This document shows positions 32,226-41,448 of a stretch of 46,675 bases of DNA, one piece after another. The DNA is from an uncultured Bacilli bacterium. GTDB taxonomy: Bacteria; Bacillota_I; Bacilli_A; RFN20; CAG-631. A program made the position numbers and the translations under genes. The stretch's first letter is position 1. Each line of letters opens with the position of its first letter. The stretch spans positions 1-46,675 of the forward strand of contig CAKPXF010000021.1 of the NCBI GenBank assembly GCA_934201705.1, written 5' to 3'. The notes beneath the pieces were generated by a model. It was given only the letters and a program-made list of their open reading frames with translations. It ran no database searches and was not told where the DNA came from.

Positions 32226-35084
32226 ATGAAAAAAATTACAAATTTGTTACTATCTTTATTTGCTTTAACAATAGTTGGATGTGCTAATAATAATAGCAAT
32301 AATGATAGTCAACCATCAGTTGAAGAATCATCTTCACAAGAAGAAGTAAAGGAAATCACATTTGTTAATTTACCAACTAGTGATTTAAATGCAGAACTTG
32401 GAGAAAAATGTGACATTCCCGAAGTTAGTGCTAAACGTGGTGAAAAGGAACTTGAAGTAAGTGTAGCTGTAAAAGATGCTAACAATAACGATGTTGAAGT
32501 TATTGGAAGAGGTACTAGATTTATAGCTGATAGTGTAGATGGCTATAAAATTATTTACACAGCTAAAGATGAAATTGGTTCAAAAAGTACTGAAATTAAA
32601 GTTAATGTAAGTGATACAGTTGGACCAGAAGTAAAGTTTGATCAAGATGTTAGTAATATTTGCGTTGTCAAAGGAAGTATAGTAAGTATACCAACTCCAA
32701 CTTGGGAGGATAATAGTGGAACTGTAAAGGAAAGCTCTTTTAAAGTAACATATAAAGGCCAAGAAGTAAAAGTTGAAAACAATCAATTTGTAGCTAGTGA
32801 ATATGGTATATATAATATTGAATATACAGCTAGTGATAAAAACAATAATGTAGCAGTAAAAAACGTTAGCATTGATTGTGCAAGAATGATATCATTAAAT
32901 AATTTTAATGATTTATCATCAATATGGGCTAATGAAGATATTTCAGAATTGACACCAGATCATGCAATTGAAGGTAATGCTTTTAAGGTTACTGGAAATA
33001 ATGAGTGGAATGCTATTGCTGTGTATCCAACATATTATGATTTAAGTGGATTTGATAGATTACAGCTTTCAATTTATGCTACAAAGGATATTGATACAGG
33101 CGAAGAAGGCTTTTATTTATTAAATCAAAGATATACATTATCTGAGGGACTAAATGTTATAACAATTACTAAAGACGAATTTGCTTCTCAATATGAAAAT
33201 GGAAAAATTCCATCTTCAAATCCAAAGTACTATGATAAACAATATATTTGGTTCCAATTAAAGTCTAATGGTGGGAGTATTTATTTAGATAATTTCGTTG
33301 GTATATTTGATAATTACGAAACTGATACTAAAAGTCCAACAATTGATTTTGGAAAAGCAATTGCTCATGATAAAACAACAGTTTTAGAAAAATCAAAGTT
33401 TATAGTACCAGAAGCAACAGCTTATGATAATAGCATGGAAGATATAAATATTACTCACACTGTGTTTAATAAAAATGGCGATGATATAACAAGCCTTGTT
33501 GATAGTGGAAGCTATTTTGCTATAAAAGATGAAGAATATAGAATTGTATATTCTGCTACTGATTCAAGTAATAATACTACTTCAAAAACAGTGACTATAA
33601 CAGTTGATCCAAAGGCTATAATTCCTGATTTAGATAAAGAGTTATACTTCCCAAGTGATCGTAAATACGATATATTAAACGATTTTGAAAATACAGGCGT
33701 TGACTGGTGCGTTGTTGATAAGGAATTCGTTAATGAGCATGTAATGAATGGTGATGTTGCTTTAAGATTATCAACTACTAAAGCTGATCAATGTGTAGTT
33801 TTAAAATTATTAAAGAATGGTAATGTCCTTTCAAATGCTGATTTTGAAAAATATGAAAAAATTCAAGTATATGTTTATTCAGATGCTCCAGGAGCTCGTT
33901 TTGATTTTTATGGAAGAATGTTTACATTAGAGGAAGGACCAAATGTAATAACTATTACACCTCAAGAAATTTTAACTGAAATTGCAAAGGCTGATAATGT
34001 ATATGATAGTACAGGGGGCTTTTATTTCCAAGCAACAACTGGAACAATGTATGTTGATGCTATAATTGGTATTTATCCAGAAGGTTATAAGGAAGAAGAA
34101 CCAAAGCCAATTGAAAAGCCCGATTCAATCATAAATTATTATCCAACAAATAGAAAATATGATGTACTTCAAGACTTTGAAACAGCAAGCTCAGTAGATA
34201 CATGGTTCTTTAAGGATAGTGAAGGATTAAGTGACAAGTATTCTGTAAATGGTAAATCATTCCATATAACAGGTGATGGAAATTATGCAAAGCTTCCAAT
34301 AATAATGCTAAAGAATGGACAAACATTAACAATGGAAGATTGGAGCAAATATGAATCATTTAAAATAGCAATATATTTAGAAACAAGTGGAACAGTATTT
34401 TGCTTTTTAAGTAAATTATACACATTAGAAGTAGGATATAATGTAATAACAATATCAAAGGAAGATATGTTAGCACAATTAAACTCAAATCCAGAATGCT
34501 ATGTAAATAATTATTTCTGGTGTCAAGTAAACGGAACAGGCGTATCACTATATATTGATGAAATGGTAGGTATTTATCCTGAAAACTATCAAGAAGAGGT
34601 AGAGGATACAAGACCAGATGCTATTAAAAATTATTATCCAACAGATAGAAAATATGATGTACTTCAAGACTTTGAAACAGCAAGTTCAGTAGATACATGG
34701 TTCTTTAAGGATAGTGAAGGATTAAGTGACAAGTATTCTGTAAATGGTAAATCATTCCATATAACAGGTGATGGAAATTATGCAAAGCTTCCAATAATAA
34801 TGCTAAAGAATGGACAAACATTAACAATGGAAGATTGGAGCAAATATGAATCATTTAAAATAGCAATATATTTAGAAACAAGTGGAACAGTATTTTGCTT
34901 TTTAAGTAAATTATACACATTAGAAGTAGGATATAATGTAATAACAATATCAAAGGAAGATATGTTAGCACAATTAAACTCAAATCCAGAATGCTATGTA
35001 AATAATTATTTCTGGTGTCAAGTAAATGGAACAGGCGTATCACTATATATTGATGAAATGGTAGGTATTTATCCTGAAAACTAA
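32226..35084 (+). CDS. surface lipoprotein with Ig-like domains and repeated beta modules
   Basis: A 952-residue lipoprotein (lipobox IVGC, C19) at the head of cluster 2. After a Ser/Glu linker come Ig/HYR-like beta domains (about 45-130, 130-215 and 370-462), recognisable by YKIIYTAKDEIGSKS-, YNIEYTASDKNNN- and YRIVYSATDSSNNTTS-type ends. Four copies of a module of about 145 residues (about 222-362, 472-618, 637-788 and 802-952) follow the pattern F..Y..I.I..Y, then YTLEVGYNVITI, then IYIDEMVGIYPE-type sequence, resembling a carbohydrate-binding jelly-roll. Modules 3 and 4 are almost identical at DNA level. No enzyme domain is seen. The likely role is glycan capture on the cell surface. GGAGG precedes the ATG. 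Confidence 0.85.
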   Translation: MKKITNLLLSLFALTIVGCANNNSNNDSQPSVEESSSQEEVKEITFVNLPTSDLNAELGEKCDIPEVSAKRGEKELEVSVAVKDANNNDVEVIGRGTRFIADSVDGYKIIYTAKDEIGSKSTEIKVNVSDTVGPEVKFDQDVSNICVVKGSIVSIPTPTWEDNSGTVKESSFKVTYKGQEVKVENNQFVASEYGIYNIEYTASDKNNNVAVKNVSIDCARMISLNNFNDLSSIWANEDISELTPDHAIEGNAFKVTGNNEWNAIAVYPTYYDLSGFDRLQLSIYATKDIDTGEEGFYLLNQRYTLSEGLNVITITKDEFASQYENGKIPSSNPKYYDKQYIWFQLKSNGGSIYLDNFVGIFDNYETDTKSPTIDFGKAIAHDKTTVLEKSKFIVPEATAYDNSMEDINITHTVFNKNGDDITSLVDSGSYFAIKDEEYRIVYSATDSSNNTTSKTVTITVDPKAIIPDLDKELYFPSDRKYDILNDFENTGVDWCVVDKEFVNEHVMNGDVALRLSTTKADQCVVLKLLKNGNVLSNADFEKYEKIQVYVYSDAPGARFDFYGRMFTLEEGPNVITITPQEILTEIAKADNVYDSTGGFYFQATTGTMYVDAIIGIYPEGYKEEEPKPIEKPDSIINYYPTNRKYDVLQDFETASSVDTWFFKDSEGLSDKYSVNGKSFHITGDGNYAKLPIIMLKNGQTLTMEDWSKYESFKIAIYLETSGTVFCFLSKLYTLEVGYNVITISKEDMLAQLNSNPECYVNNYFWCQVNGTGVSLYIDEMVGIYPENYQEEVEDTRPDAIKNYYPTDRKYDVLQDFETASSVDTWFFKDSEGLSDKYSVNGKSFHITGDGNYAKLPIIMLKNGQTLTMEDWSKYESFKIAIYLETSGTVFCFLSKLYTLEVGYNVITISKEDMLAQLNSNPECYVNNYFWCQVNGTGVSLYIDEMVGIYPEN
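34134..34588 (+). repeat. tandem 455-bp coding repeat, copy 1
   Basis: Repeats at 34629-35083 (offset 495 bp, 165 codons) with three base differences seen: one changes Asn to Asp and two are silent. A 40-bp linker separates the copies. It encodes module 3 of the surface lipoprotein. Confidence 0.95.
34629..35083 (+). repeat. tandem 455-bp coding repeat, copy 2
   Basis: Second copy of the unit at 34134-34588, encoding module 4 and ending at the gene's stop. Near identity implies recent duplication or ongoing gene conversion, and the pair can recombine to gain or lose a module. Confidence 0.95.
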
Positions 35085-35108
35085 AAAAATAAAAAATAGG
35101 AGGTAACA

Positions 35109-35966
35109 ATGCAAACTAATCATAAAAAGATAAAAATGAAGGTTCAACCATGGTTAATAATTGCCTTTATCTTATTACTTTTATATTCATTAACCATGCT
35201 AGCACCTATATACTTTGTGATTGTTAACTCTTTAAAAAGACCATCACAGTTTTTAGAAAACCCTTGGACAATATCTAATGTTATTTATTTAGCAAATTAT
35301 AAAAATGTATTAACATTAAAAGCTGGCGGTACATCATTGCCGCACATGTATTTAAATACTATGATTCTAACTACAGCTGCAACCTTAATTAGTACTATTT
35401 CAACAACAATTACAGCTTATGTATTAGCCCGCTTTGATTTTAGAGGAAAAAAATTATTAGTTGCAGTTGGAATTGGAGCCATGCTCATTCCGGATTTAGG
35501 TTCAAGAGCAGTTATTTATAAAATGTATGTTGATTTACATATGATTGATACATGGTGGATATTAATTCAATATGCTCAACCATTTGGTTTAATGTTTTTA
35601 ATAACTTATAGCTTATATGTTAGCGTATCTAAAACATATGTAGAGGCAGCTAAAATAGATGGAGCTAGTGAAATGAGAATATTTTTACAAATTATGGTCC
35701 CTATGGGCAAAGGAGTAATAGGAATGACCATAGTTATGCAAGCAATTAGTGTATGGAATGATTTTTATACACCATATATGTATTTACCATCAGTTAAGAC
35801 ACTATCTCTTGGTATTCAAGAATTAGCAGAAGAAGTTGCAAGTACAGGAAACTACACAATTTTATATGCAGCAATGGTTTTAACGATGCTACCAATTTTA
35901 ATTTTATTTATATGTATGAGAAAAACAATTATTAATAATGCTGTTGCCGGCGGAATAAAGGGCTAG
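35109..35966 (+). CDS. ABC sugar transporter permease, MalG type
   Basis: Channel subunit of 285 residues with about six hydrophobic segments and EAA loop (EAAKIDGASEMR, about 179-190). The C-terminus ends NNAVAGGIKG, typical of MalG/MsmG permeases. AGGAGG lies just upstream of the ATG. The partner MalF-type permease is not adjacent but lies 2.9 kb downstream (38913), with a GH-like lipoprotein and the binding protein in between, an unusual gene order. Confidence 0.92.
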   Translation: MQTNHKKIKMKVQPWLIIAFILLLLYSLTMLAPIYFVIVNSLKRPSQFLENPWTISNVIYLANYKNVLTLKAGGTSLPHMYLNTMILTTAATLISTISTTITAYVLARFDFRGKKLLVAVGIGAMLIPDLGSRAVIYKMYVDLHMIDTWWILIQYAQPFGLMFLITYSLYVSVSKTYVEAAKIDGASEMRIFLQIMVPMGKGVIGMTIVMQAISVWNDFYTPYMYLPSVKTLSLGIQELAEEVASTGNYTILYAAMVLTMLPILILFICMRKTIINNAVAGGIKG

Positions 35967-35974
35967 GAGGTATT

Positions 35975-37417
35975 ATGGAAAAGAACAAAAAAATTATTGC
36001 TTTAGTATTAGGTATAACTGCTAGTGTTTTAGGGTGTACATCAAATAACAATAATGCTCATTCAGAAGCTAAAGAACCTGAAATTCCCAACTTTGAGGCA
36101 AGTGATAGGTTCTTAATTGGTAATTGGGGAGTGCCACCACATGCTAATACGGGTTATTTAGAATATGAAAACAATCCTGATTATTGTAATATTACTGAAT
36201 GGACTAAAATGAAAGATTGTGGCTTTAATGTTGCGGTTCCAACTAATGGTAATAGTAAAGAGGAAATATTAAGAGATCTTGATATGGCCAAGCAAGTAGA
36301 TATGCAAATACTTGTTCGTGATAGAACATCATCTGGAATTGAATCTTTAATTAATTTAGCCTTTACTAAAGGCTATAATTATAAGCAAACACGTGAAGAA
36401 TTAGATAAAAAGGCAAACGACATAAAAAGTCATATTGATGAATTTGTAAAATATGAATCATTTATGGGAATTAATGCTTATGATGAACCAAGTATGGATT
36501 ATTATGAAATAATTTCTGCTTGTCAGGATTGGTTTTTAATTAATTATCCTGAATATAAGTTCTATGTAAATTTATTGCCAGTTTATGCGACACCAAAGCA
36601 ATTATATGGAGCAAGAGCAAATGAGGCTTTAACATATGCTGATTATGTAGCTCAATTTAGCAAGATTGTCAATCCATATTGCTTAAGCTATGACCATTAT
36701 CCAATTTTAGCAGATTATGATGGTACAGCTTATATTAAAGAGGATTTCCTTTATAATTTAAATGAAGTAGCAACGCAAGCAAAAAAAGCTAAGGTGCCAG
36801 CATATATTTATGTGCAAACAATGGGCTTTTTCAATAATTTACCATTATCTTCATATGAGGATTTTGCTTGGCAGGTTTATTCATCATTAGCCTTTGGCAT
36901 GAAAGGTATATTGTGCTTCCAATATTGGACACAATTACAAGCTGAATATCATAATAATGTTCGCCAGGGAATTGTTGAAAGAGATGGTACAATTAATCCT
37001 ATTTATTATGAGGTTCAAAAGGTATTCAACAATATAAAATATATGGAAGATGTATATATGAGCTATACATGGGATGGTATAAAAACATATGAAGGTGGCC
37101 GTATCGTTAATGATATGTTTACAATGGTTAATAATCAGCTTGATTCTTTAAGCAATATAGGTAAGGTTGAAACAGACCAAGATATTATTATTGGCCAATT
37201 CTTAAAAAACAAAACTCAAGATAGCTATGCTTATATGGTTATGAATGCTTCATCACCATTTGTAAAAGAAAAAGCTAATGTCAAATTAAAGTTTGAAGGC
37301 TATGATTATTGCTATATTGTTAAAAACGGTACAAGGGAATTAGTAAAGCTAGATAATCAAATATTAAGCTTACAAATTAATTCAAGCGAAGGAACATTCG
37401 TTATACCATTAAAATAG
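35975..37417 (+). CDS. uncharacterised glycosidase-like lipoprotein (DEP/SYDHYP family), copy 1
   Basis: A surface lipoprotein (lipobox SVLGC, C21) of 480 residues. It looks like a TIM-barrel glycoside hydrolase. Barrel-type stretches are FLIGNWGVPP, FMGINAYDEPSMD with D170/E171 (candidate acid/base), YKFYVNLLPVY, YCLSYDHYPIL (238-245), VPAYIYVQTMG, and SLAFGMKGILCFQYWT near the end of the barrel. A C-terminal beta domain (about 400-480) follows. A related protein is encoded at 45316-46641 and shares the DEP, N(M/L)LP and SYDHYP motifs. CAZy family not recognised. It lies between the MalG-type permease and the binding protein, 8 bp and 12 bp away, each with AGGAGG. Confidence 0.75.
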   Translation: MEKNKKIIALVLGITASVLGCTSNNNNAHSEAKEPEIPNFEASDRFLIGNWGVPPHANTGYLEYENNPDYCNITEWTKMKDCGFNVAVPTNGNSKEEILRDLDMAKQVDMQILVRDRTSSGIESLINLAFTKGYNYKQTREELDKKANDIKSHIDEFVKYESFMGINAYDEPSMDYYEIISACQDWFLINYPEYKFYVNLLPVYATPKQLYGARANEALTYADYVAQFSKIVNPYCLSYDHYPILADYDGTAYIKEDFLYNLNEVATQAKKAKVPAYIYVQTMGFFNNLPLSSYEDFAWQVYSSLAFGMKGILCFQYWTQLQAEYHNNVRQGIVERDGTINPIYYEVQKVFNNIKYMEDVYMSYTWDGIKTYEGGRIVNDMFTMVNNQLDSLSNIGKVETDQDIIIGQFLKNKTQDSYAYMVMNASSPFVKEKANVKLKFEGYDYCYIVKNGTRELVKLDNQILSLQINSSEGTFVIPLK

Positions 37418-37429
37418 GAGGATAAAAGC

Positions 37430-38908
37430 ATGAAATACAAAAAAATAAGAATAATTAGTTTAATGTCATTTCTATTAATGGCTTCATGTAGTATTGATAT
37501 GGGAGAAAGCGAAGAGGCTTCTTCTAGTAATAGAGAATATACAGGTGAAGAAATAGAAATTAATGTTTCTGTATATGCGGCTGGATATGGCAAAGGCTGG
37601 ATTAATGAGGCTTGTAGAATATATGAGGAAAAGCATCCAGAATATCGCTTTAAAATTCGCGCAAATTCAAGAATGTTTGATACTGTTAAAACAGAATTAA
37701 ATACTGGAGTTTGCCAAAGTGATATAGTTTTAGTTGCTAGTTATGATTATTTAAATTTAGCAACTAATGATAAACTTGAAGAAATATCTTCAGTTTATGA
37801 CAGTGTAATTGAAGATAATAATAAAAAAGTAATTGATGTTACATCAATTGAGCAATATCAAAAGATTTTAGTTGGTGAAAATAAGGATCGTGTTTATGGA
37901 ATACCATGGCAAGACAGCTATTGTAGTGGCTTTATTTATAATAAAAAATTATTTGCTGAAAATAATTGGAGTGTTCCACAAACAATGGATGAATTCTTTA
38001 CTTTATGTGATAAAATAAGTGAAAAAAATATTGCACCTTTAGTTTATGGTGGTGGTCAACAAAATGGCTACGTAGGGATGGTTCCACCACAATGGCTAGT
38101 ACAATATTATGGCTATGATTATATTCAAAACACATTTGAAAAATATGAATCTCCAGTACAATATAAAGATACCGAAGAAGGAAGATTAAAGGCTTACCAA
38201 ACTCTTGCAAGATTATTAAAGGGCACTACAAAAAATGGAAATAATATTGCCTTAACTGGCTCAAATGCTTTTACAGCTCAAGCAGCTCAAAGAGAATTCT
38301 TAAAAGGTAATGCAGCAATGGATATTTGTGGCGCTTGGTTTCCAACTGAAATGAGTACAATTTTAAAGGATTATCCTGATTTTGAATATGGATTTTTTAA
38401 TTTACCACATATTAATTCAGATTTAAAGGATTGTAATGGTAATGATACAAGTAATGTAAATTATTCATTACAAGCTAATTTACTAGCAATTCCAACAACT
38501 AGTAAGCATAAGGATGTTGCTAAGGATTTCTTATTAAGCATGTATACAAAGGAAAGCTATACAACATTTGTAAAAGAAAATAATGGTATCACAAGACCAA
38601 TTGATGTAGAAATTGATGAAAGTGTTTTGAATGAATTTTCCAAATCTGTATATAGTCGTGCTAAGGAAAGTAAGAAAAACAACATTTGTGTTTATGAAAC
38701 ATCAACATCACCAATGGCAACGAATGGTTATTTAGGGCTTATGAATTTTAGTGCTGAGGATTATTATGCAAGAATTATTAACTCAGCAAGCTATGAGGAT
38801 GCACTTGATGTTGCTAATACGGCAAGTAGTGCTGATTATCAAACTGCTTTATCATTCTGGGATAGTAAAACAAATAATTGGGATGAAAAATATTTAACAA
38901 TTAAATAA
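37430..38908 (+). CDS. ABC sugar-binding lipoprotein (family 1 solute-binding)
   Basis: An extracellular sugar receptor of 492 residues with lipobox LMASC (C20). Fold marks: INVSVYAAGYGKGWINEACRIYEEKHP in the first strand-helix unit, DIVLVASYDYLN, VYGIPWQDSYCSGFIYNKKLF (the usual W/Y substrate-site region) and GNAAMDICGAWFP. It is unrelated to the LplA-type receptor of cluster 1, so the two importers likely handle different oligosaccharides. AGGAGG precedes the ATG. The MalF-type permease starts 4 bp downstream. Confidence 0.92.
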   Translation: MKYKKIRIISLMSFLLMASCSIDMGESEEASSSNREYTGEEIEINVSVYAAGYGKGWINEACRIYEEKHPEYRFKIRANSRMFDTVKTELNTGVCQSDIVLVASYDYLNLATNDKLEEISSVYDSVIEDNNKKVIDVTSIEQYQKILVGENKDRVYGIPWQDSYCSGFIYNKKLFAENNWSVPQTMDEFFTLCDKISEKNIAPLVYGGGQQNGYVGMVPPQWLVQYYGYDYIQNTFEKYESPVQYKDTEEGRLKAYQTLARLLKGTTKNGNNIALTGSNAFTAQAAQREFLKGNAAMDICGAWFPTEMSTILKDYPDFEYGFFNLPHINSDLKDCNGNDTSNVNYSLQANLLAIPTTSKHKDVAKDFLLSMYTKESYTTFVKENNGITRPIDVEIDESVLNEFSKSVYSRAKESKKNNICVYETSTSPMATNGYLGLMNFSAEDYYARIINSASYEDALDVANTASSADYQTALSFWDSKTNNWDEKYLTIK

Positions 38909-38912
38909 TTTT

Positions 38913-39839
38913 ATGAAGAAATTATCGATTCAATGGAATAAATATAAAAATCCATTTAAAACAAAGTTATTTATCTTTTGCATGCTATTTATTCCAGTTA
39001 GCTGTTTTATAGTTTATGGAATATATGCTAATTTTGGCGGCTTGCTAATGTCTTTTCAATCATATGATAAGGAAAAGGAAAAAGTTGTATTTGTTGGTTT
39101 AAACAATTATAAATTATTCTTTTCACTATATGATCGTTTTAATTATGGAAAAATGATTGCTGTATCATTAGGCTATTTTGCAGTGGTTTTATTTATTTCA
39201 CTACCAATATCAATTCTTGTAGCTTTTTGTTTATATAAAAAAGTCCCTTTTGGCAAAATAATTGTTGTAATATTATTCTTACCAAATATTTTACAATTAT
39301 CACTACTTGGTGAATATTATAGACAATTATTTGATCCAATAAATGGTATATTATATCGTTTCTTTAATTGGCTACTTGGCTTTAATGCTTCAAATGCTCC
39401 ATCTTATTTAACTGATCCTAGATATTCAAATATAATGCTTTATGTATATACAGTATCGTTTGGCTTTGGCTATAATGCAATTTTACTATGGGGAGCAATG
39501 ACTCGTATTCCCCATGAGCTTGTAGAGGCGGCAAAACTTGATGGCGCGAATACATTTCAAGAATTCTTTAAAATTACAATACCAGTAATATGGCAAACAT
39601 TATCAATGGTAATTGTTGTTACATGCATGGTACCATTTACTGTTTATATGCAGCCATTAATTATAGCTTTTAATGGTCAAGCAGAAACAACAACTATATC
39701 ATTGCTTGCTATTCAAGAGTTAACAAGAAATCCGTATTATTCAGCTGCAATTAGTGTTTTAATTGCATGTGTTTCGATACCATTTGTATTTGTTGTTAGA
39801 AAGCTATTAAACAAAGTATATCCAATTGTGGAGGTATAA
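38913..39839 (+). CDS. ABC sugar transporter permease, MalF type
   Basis: Channel subunit of 308 residues with about six hydrophobic segments and EAA loop (EAAKLDGANTFQ, about 205-216). Its partner is the MalG-type permease at 35109. No Shine-Dalgarno sequence is visible before the ATG, which follows the binding-protein stop by only 4 bp. Translation probably depends on coupling, which would keep permease far below the binding protein. Confidence 0.9.
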   Translation: MKKLSIQWNKYKNPFKTKLFIFCMLFIPVSCFIVYGIYANFGGLLMSFQSYDKEKEKVVFVGLNNYKLFFSLYDRFNYGKMIAVSLGYFAVVLFISLPISILVAFCLYKKVPFGKIIVVILFLPNILQLSLLGEYYRQLFDPINGILYRFFNWLLGFNASNAPSYLTDPRYSNIMLYVYTVSFGFGYNAILLWGAMTRIPHELVEAAKLDGANTFQEFFKITIPVIWQTLSMVIVVTCMVPFTVYMQPLIIAFNGQAETTTISLLAIQELTRNPYYSAAISVLIACVSIPFVFVVRKLLNKVYPIVEV

Positions 39840-39840
39840 C

Positions 39841-41436
39841 ATGGAAACGTATTTTAAACGCTTTGGGGTAATGATTGATTGTTCAAGGAATTCAATTCTA
39901 AACATACAAACCTTTAAAAGGCTTGTAGATTATTTATCTATTTTAGGATATAACAATATAATGCTTTATACAGAGGACACCTATGAGGTTGAAGGTGAGC
40001 CATATTTTGGTTATTTAAAGGGTAGATATAGTATAAATGAAATAAAAGAAATGGATGAATATGCTAAAAGTAAAGGAATAGAATTAACACCTTGTATTCA
40101 AACGCTTGCCCATTTAGCAGGGATATTTAGATATGTAGATTATATGAATATAAAGGATATTGATGATATTTTGTTAGTTGATGATGAAAAAACTTATACA
40201 TTTATTGATCATTTATTTAATTCATTATCTAAAGCTTTTTCTTCAAGGAATATCCACATTGGTATGGATGAAGCTTTCATGCTAGGAAGAGGAAAATATC
40301 TAGATAAGTATGGAATTGAAGAAAAATCAATAATTATGAAAAAGCATTTAAATAAGGTGTTAGAGATAGCTACAAAATATAGTTTTAATTGTGAAATATG
40401 GGGAGACATGTATTTACATGCTGCTTATGATAATGATAAAGATAATTCAGCATTTGTAAAAAATAATATACCTAGTAATTTAAAGCTTTGCTGCTGGGAT
40501 TATTATCATGATGAAGAAAAAGATTATATTGAAATGATAGAAAAATATAAAAAATTGTCAAGTAATATAAGCTTTGCTAGTGGCGCTTGGACTTGGCTTG
40601 GATTTTGTCCAAATAATACCTATAGCTTAAGAATTACAAAGTCAGCAATTAAAGCATGTATAAAGAAAGAAATAAAAGAATTCTATATAACTATGTGGGG
40701 AGATAATGGTGGCGAATGCTCTGTTTTCGGGGTTTTACCAACATTAGTAGCAGCATCACAGTTTGCTAAAAACAATTTTGACATAGAATCAATAAAAAAA
40801 ATATTTAAAGAAAAAATAAAAATGGATTATGATACATTTAATTTGCTTGAAAGCTTAGATAGAATATATAGTAAAAATGATAATGATAGAGAAGACCCAT
40901 CAAAGGTTATGCTATATACCGATCCGTTTTTTAATATTTTTGAAACACGAGTTATTGACAATACCGCAAAAAAATATTATCAAGATGTTGCTAAAAATTT
41001 AAAAAAAGGATTTAATAATGAAGATTTTTCTTATTTGTTTAAAATGGAATATTCACTTGCTAGAGTATTAGAAATTAAATTTGAATTAAGTAAAGAAACG
41101 AAAAAAGCTTATAAAGCGAAAGATTTTGAAACGTTAAATAATATAGCAAATAAAAAATATCCGTTATTATTAAAAAGACTAGAAAGATTTTATAATGATT
41201 TTAAAGATTTATGGCTTAAAGAAAGAAAGCCATTTGGCTTTGAGGTGCAAGACATTCGTATTGGTGGAGTGATTCAACGAATCAAATATTGTCGTTTTAG
41301 ATTAAATGAATTTTTAAATAATAAAATACGGGCAATTGAAGAACTTGAGGAAGAAATTCTTGAGCCATTAGGAATGAGTGGAGAAGGTATTGCTTATAAT
41401 TACTATGGGGTTTTACCAACAACTTATAATATATAG
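39841..41436 (+). CDS. GH20-like beta-N-acetylhexosaminidase-type glycosidase
   Basis: A cytoplasmic enzyme (no signal peptide) of 531 residues. Evidence for GH20: early barrel strand FGVMIDCSRN, GYNNIMLYTED, then PCIQTLAHL, and NIHIGMDEA with H139, D143 and E144, the HxGxDE motif in which the Asp-Glu pair carries out substrate-assisted catalysis. Further stretches are CEIWGDMY and FASGAWTWLGFCP. A helical C-terminal region (about 330-520) replaces the usual accessory domains. The expected product is a terminal N-acetylhexosamine or related sugar. The ATG at 39841 has GGAGG at 39829-39833. An in-frame TTG at 39826 lies upstream of that site and is rejected. It starts 1 bp after the permease stop. 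Confidence 0.8.
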   Translation: METYFKRFGVMIDCSRNSILNIQTFKRLVDYLSILGYNNIMLYTEDTYEVEGEPYFGYLKGRYSINEIKEMDEYAKSKGIELTPCIQTLAHLAGIFRYVDYMNIKDIDDILLVDDEKTYTFIDHLFNSLSKAFSSRNIHIGMDEAFMLGRGKYLDKYGIEEKSIIMKKHLNKVLEIATKYSFNCEIWGDMYLHAAYDNDKDNSAFVKNNIPSNLKLCCWDYYHDEEKDYIEMIEKYKKLSSNISFASGAWTWLGFCPNNTYSLRITKSAIKACIKKEIKEFYITMWGDNGGECSVFGVLPTLVAASQFAKNNFDIESIKKIFKEKIKMDYDTFNLLESLDRIYSKNDNDREDPSKVMLYTDPFFNIFETRVIDNTAKKYYQDVAKNLKKGFNNEDFSYLFKMEYSLARVLEIKFELSKETKKAYKAKDFETLNNIANKKYPLLLKRLERFYNDFKDLWLKERKPFGFEVQDIRIGGVIQRIKYCRFRLNEFLNNKIRAIEELEEEILEPLGMSGEGIAYNYYGVLPTTYNI

Positions 41437-41448
41437 GAGAAGTTACTT

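Noticed and set aside
34134..35083. Repeat pair as a mobile element or CRISPR
   Set aside because: The repeat is in frame (495-bp period, 165 codons), encodes a folded module and has no spacers, inverted ends or transposase.
34360..35109. Two near-identical minus-strand frames
   Set aside because: They are antisense shadows of the duplicated module in the surface lipoprotein; identity follows from the DNA repeat.
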